From Auanema rhodensis (lineage: Eukaryota; Nematoda; Chromadorea; Rhabditida; Rhabditidae): a DNA stretch of 64,000 nt. Under the pieces are notes generated by a model. It was not told the origin of the DNA. It was given only the letters and a program-made list of their open reading frames with translations, and did no database searches. Positions 59,937 through 64,000 of the stretch are shown here, one piece after another; within the stretch, counting starts at the first letter, position 1, and each line of letters opens with the position of its first letter. The translations under genes and the position numbers were made by a program. The stretch spans positions 6,458,501 through 6,522,500 of the forward strand of contig OZ059900.1 in the NCBI GenBank assembly GCA_964057225.1, read 5' to 3'.

Positions 59937-62900
59937 CTGCTATGTCTGTACATACATTGAAAATGTATCACATATTCCGTTGCTGTTTTGCTTATAACTA
60001 TATTTCTCATGTGTTGATTCCGAATATTTATTAGGATTTTCTATTTCACTTCTTCCTATATTCCTTCTTTCTGTCATTTTCTGTTTTTTTGATTGCCCTT
60101 GTTTTGCATATTTGCATGATTCAGCTTTCTTGTAGATGTCACTAATTCGCCTTGAAGCTATATCCCTGTGATTTTACATTATTCTCCCAGTTTAAGAGCA
60201 ATAGGTATCAACGTTTTTCTTTCAAAACAACAACAAACTATCATCGACCGATACTGATCTTTCAAATATATTTATTTATTCGCTTTGAGTCAGCAAGATT
60301 CCGTTTTTCTACATTCTCTTAGATTGTTCTTGTCGAATCCAAACTTACCTGTTCAATTCAGCAATTAATAGGTGTGAAACAGCTCAGTTTTCTTATTCAG
60401 TTCCCTCTAGGTGTTTTTTCTCTCATATAGCTAATTAGATTAACTCCCTAAAGAGGTGAAGAATTATTTCAGTGAGGCTTGACTCAGTTCAAGTATAAAC
60501 ATACTGACACAATCTCATCTCGATTTCAAATTATAACTGAATTTATCGTTATCTTATGCTCTATATTCCCGGTTACAATCGTTGTCCGAATTGTGTCAGT
60601 TATATAATTCTATCATACTTCATTCAGACTTTATTTCATTGTTTAAGCCTTATTTCAGCTGTGTAAATTTAATTTTTATTCTTTCACTCAAGGTTTCAAA
60701 ATGTATCAATAAGTCTAAGTGTTGTTGATAATGATTTCCTTTTTCCAGCCTGGTTCCAACATTATATTTCCTTCTCTCCTCATTCTGTCTTCTCTACTTT
60801 TTCTTCTTTCGTTTAGATTAAAAACATTTTTTCGCTTTCTTATCTTGTTCTATCGAATACAGTTTGAATAACATTCTTTGTATTTTTCTCATCTATATTT
60901 CATAAAGAAAGTTATTTGAATGAATAAAATTAAAAAATATATATATGCATATACGAATATCACCTATTATATTGATAACAATGTATAACAATAACAACTG
61001 TTTCCGTTTTTTGATACCAAATACTTTCCATTTGTTTCGAATGTTCAGCAATTTTTGTATCAGGTGAGTCACATTCGTTTTCAATTCAATCCTCATTTAT
61101 CGCTTTACTATTCAAACGCTGGTTTTGATAATTTGAAAGCATCCAGCATTATTCATAATACGAAAATTTTTTAAACTTCTCACCCTATATAATATTTTTT
61201 TGTTTTCAAAATACTCATTCTCTATGTGATTTAATAACCTACATAACCCAGTTGACTTTCCGGTTTAATCGAGTTCTATTATTATTATCCAATTGTCATA
61301 ATGCCTGTATATTGTCCGGTTGAAGGCCATATTGAGAAACACAACCAGAATAACGCTTGCACATTGTTTTTCATAATCCTCTATCACTCTTTCCTAATGC
61401 TAATCCGGCTATTTTCGCATTCATTTCTTTTTATCTGAACATCTCTTACCCTATAACTTATTTTAATCAGCCTAACTTGTCACTTCCAGATTCGGATACC
61501 ACACCAAAAAAATCCGCTTTCAGTTTTTTACTCTAATTATGTCGAATATATCACATAGATCTATACTATTAATTAACACTTGTTCTTTGTTGCTTCTGAA
61601 GAGAATCTCCACTCTTCTTCATTCTCAACATTTTCTGAAACTCAACTGCGCGGAACTAATTTAATTAATGATTTTCTTGCCGTGTTACAGATCTATTCAT
61701 CACGAATATCTAACGCAAGTTATAAAAAGGAAATAGATATACTTTTGAAATTTCTAGAAAGTTCAATACAGATTTTTTTTTCCAAATGTATGCTTTCCCT
61801 CGATATACGGACTAAGCTGACGTTGATTAAACTTTTTACTTTTCAACAAAAACAATTTTTTCTAATTAAATTTCATACATCAAGTATACAAACATTCTTA
61901 TCAACTTTGGAATCTACTTACTGTTCTTATAGAAATATCTAAAAAAAAACACAAACTATGACCAAGACAGTTTCAGTTCCCTAAAGTGTTTTTTTTCTTG
62001 AAAATTTCTCTCGAAAAAGTGTGAATTTGGAGTTTCCAATGTGAAATAGGCAATCTTTGATTGTTTTTTGGAAATTGTGAGAAGTTCGAAAAAATTTATG
62101 AGAAGTTGAAATAACATTTAACTCAATGACGTGAATAAGGTAAACAGAAACGAAGTTAATTTTTTAGGTAGTTGTTATAGTTACTTTAGGAGATTTCTTA
62201 TAGAAACCATAGAAATTTCTCAACCAACTAATAATATAGGAGCAATTTAGTTTAGTATTTGCAAAACTTGAAAACTCTTAAACGCTTTTTCTTCATTCCT
62301 AATATTGATCCATTCGTAGTTCTTATTTAACTTCCTCATTCGTTGCTCATTATTGATTTTTCTCAATATTTATGTTCATTCCTCAATCGTTTTTTAACCG
62401 ATTTTGTTCATATTTCTCACACTTTCTGTAGTTTGCCGCGCAACTACTTATTTCATCCATAACAGCTGGGTCAGGTCATGGCCTTTTCAGCACAATAACA
62501 ACACTTATTCTTATGGCCTAATATTCATATGTTTTTTTTTACTTTTTTCGGTCCAGTATGATGACCTTGTTGTTTTATTTTATTTCTTCCGTTGTTTCCT
62601 GAACATATTTATGTGATTCTCACACCTGTTATCCAAAAATAGGGTATTACCTTAGTTGAAAACAGTGCAAGCTATCGTTCAGATAAGCTATGCCGATTTC
62701 TGGTCATTCGTAATATGAATACTCAAGAAATTGTTTAAAACAATGATTAAAGATTGAAACACTTATACATACATCATCTTCCATTGTTTTTTCGCGTTTG
62801 TTCCAGAATTTGCTTAGACTGTCCTAATTTAGTTGAAAAGTGGATGAAGCAAAAAAAAAGAAATTTCAAAATTTTAAAACGAAAATAAGAAAAAGATGAA

Positions 62901-64000
62901 ATATGCTTAGTAAGTAGTGTACTATTCGAAGCTTACGTTTTGTCTTGTCGTATACTTTTTCATTTTTTTTGCTTTTAAGCACTCTTTTTTGAAAGTAGAA
63001 GCTGTCAGCTGGTTATGAAATATTTTAGCAATTTCAAAACTTTGTAGTTAGTGTTTTACTATATTTCCTTCAAGTTGCCCTATAATGACACGTGGCAGAA
63101 GGCCGGGTGTCTACTCGACCTCTTCCTATTCTTCTCAGAACGTATCTATTTCTTAAGTCTCTCAACGATATTTTAGTCCATTTATCATTCTAGTTCTCCA
63201 CATTCTTTATGCTATTTTACATCTGTATAGAGATATATGCATTAAATAGAAATAATGTATATATCTTTTTTCACGAGCAGATCAGCAGACGGTGAAACAC
63301 TGTTGCAGCCATAGTATATTTGTCATTTTGACAGGAAAACGAAATGATGAGAGTATACATAAAGTTAGGATACTCAGAAATATAGAGAAGAGAGAAGAGT
63401 AGTGAGAGGGATAGTCAGATCGTTAGAACGTGGTGGATTTTTAGACAATATAACAGATGAAATGAACAGAGGAAACGAGAGATTACAGTGTATTGAGAAG
63501 GGTCAATAGTTTTTTAACGTAAAAAGATTGAGAGATGAGTATTTGGTGAGCTAGAATCAGAGAGAGGGAGAGAGAAACCTAGACCTGAGAGTGTAAAGAG
63601 TTGTTTGCTTCTGATATGACCCGATTTCTCTCAATTGTCACTCCTCATCGCCCTTCTTTTTTTCTCCTTCTCATCCATTTTATGTCGTAGTCTTTCTCCG
63701 TTCTGGCCAGTTTTTTTCCTGCGCCCTGTCTTTCTATCTGCCTCTCTCTATATCTACCATCTGTTCCCTCTCATTCTTCTTCCATATCTTCTACTTTATT
63801 TTGTCTTGGTTCTCGTTTTCTATCGTTTTCTAGATAGTTCTACGTCTCTTAAATCTGCATTTCGTCAAGTCAGGTTCCTCCCCATTTCTATCAAACTGTC
63901 GTATTAAAAGGGTTCAGTGTTCTGAGACATTTGGTTACTAATCCATTTTCAGCCGCATTAATTGTAAGTACGCTAACTATGAAATAAGTGTATATAAGCT
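59937..64000. other. Right-end spacer after the PI4-kinase
   Basis: AT-rich; first part is the PI4-kinase 3' UTR. The 120-residue frame at 61580-61942 and others are T-driven and unrecognised. From about 63300 the plus strand is purine-rich (GA repeats), switching near 63620 to pyrimidine-rich sequence up to about 63850. At the edge, CCATTTTCAG| (63952) followed by eleven bases and GTAAGT (63963) could be a tiny leader exon of a gene beyond the window. Confidence 0.55.

Noticed and set aside
61580-61942. 120-residue plus-strand frame right of the PI4-kinase
   Set aside because: T-driven composition and no recognisable family; could not be tied to splice sites or a promoter.

Overview
The window is from the nuclear genome of a nematode. 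The base composition is AT-rich. Genes are split by many introns of about 40-60 bp with GT..(T)TTCAG/TTTTAG borders. Several start codons sit directly behind a pyrimidine-AG acceptor, as expected for SL trans-splicing or a spliced 5' leader. The proteins match well-known worm/metazoan families. The species cannot be named from the sequence. I found no prokaryotic, viral or transposon gene, no tRNA or rRNA, and no CRISPR array.

Layout, left to right: (1) the 3' part of a TXNDC11-like thioredoxin-fold ER membrane protein gene (+, 1-2125), convergent with (2) a CLPTM1 family gene (-, 2475-4870); (3) a p38-pathway MAP kinase kinase of the MKK3/6 (SEK-1) type (-, 6915-8974); (4) an 11.7-kb spacer, T/A-rich with microsatellites; (5) liprin-alpha/SYD-2 (+, 20656-25026, 21 exons, all splice phases close); (6) a small unrecognised basic/acidic protein (+, 28413-31223) with a 2.1-kb first intron; (7) a small RING-like Cys-rich protein (+, 32391-33103), convergent with (8) a SET+MYND (SMYD-type) lysine methyltransferase (-, 34131-36597); (9) a type II phosphatidylinositol 4-kinase (+, 40219-59936, 14 exons, all phases close); and (10) a rootletin/CHE-10-like coiled-coil gene (-, 41619-49694 or longer). 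The rootletin gene lies wholly inside the 16.7-kb fifth intron of the PI4-kinase, on the opposite strand. The last 4 kb show no supported gene.

The genes do not form an operon or a common pathway. Two are neuronal/sensory (liprin-alpha at presynaptic active zones, rootletin at ciliary rootlets), one is stress signalling (MKK), two are ER/secretory membrane proteins (TXNDC11-like, CLPTM1), and one makes PI4P on endosomal/Golgi membranes. The most interesting structure is the nested antisense rootletin gene. GC-richer islands upstream of it look like extra 5' exons with matching splice phases. Other points of interest are the loss of the CxxC motif in the TXNDC11-like thioredoxin domain, the unusual Cys/His spacing of the RING protein, and several perfect transcription-factor palindromes in the spacers.
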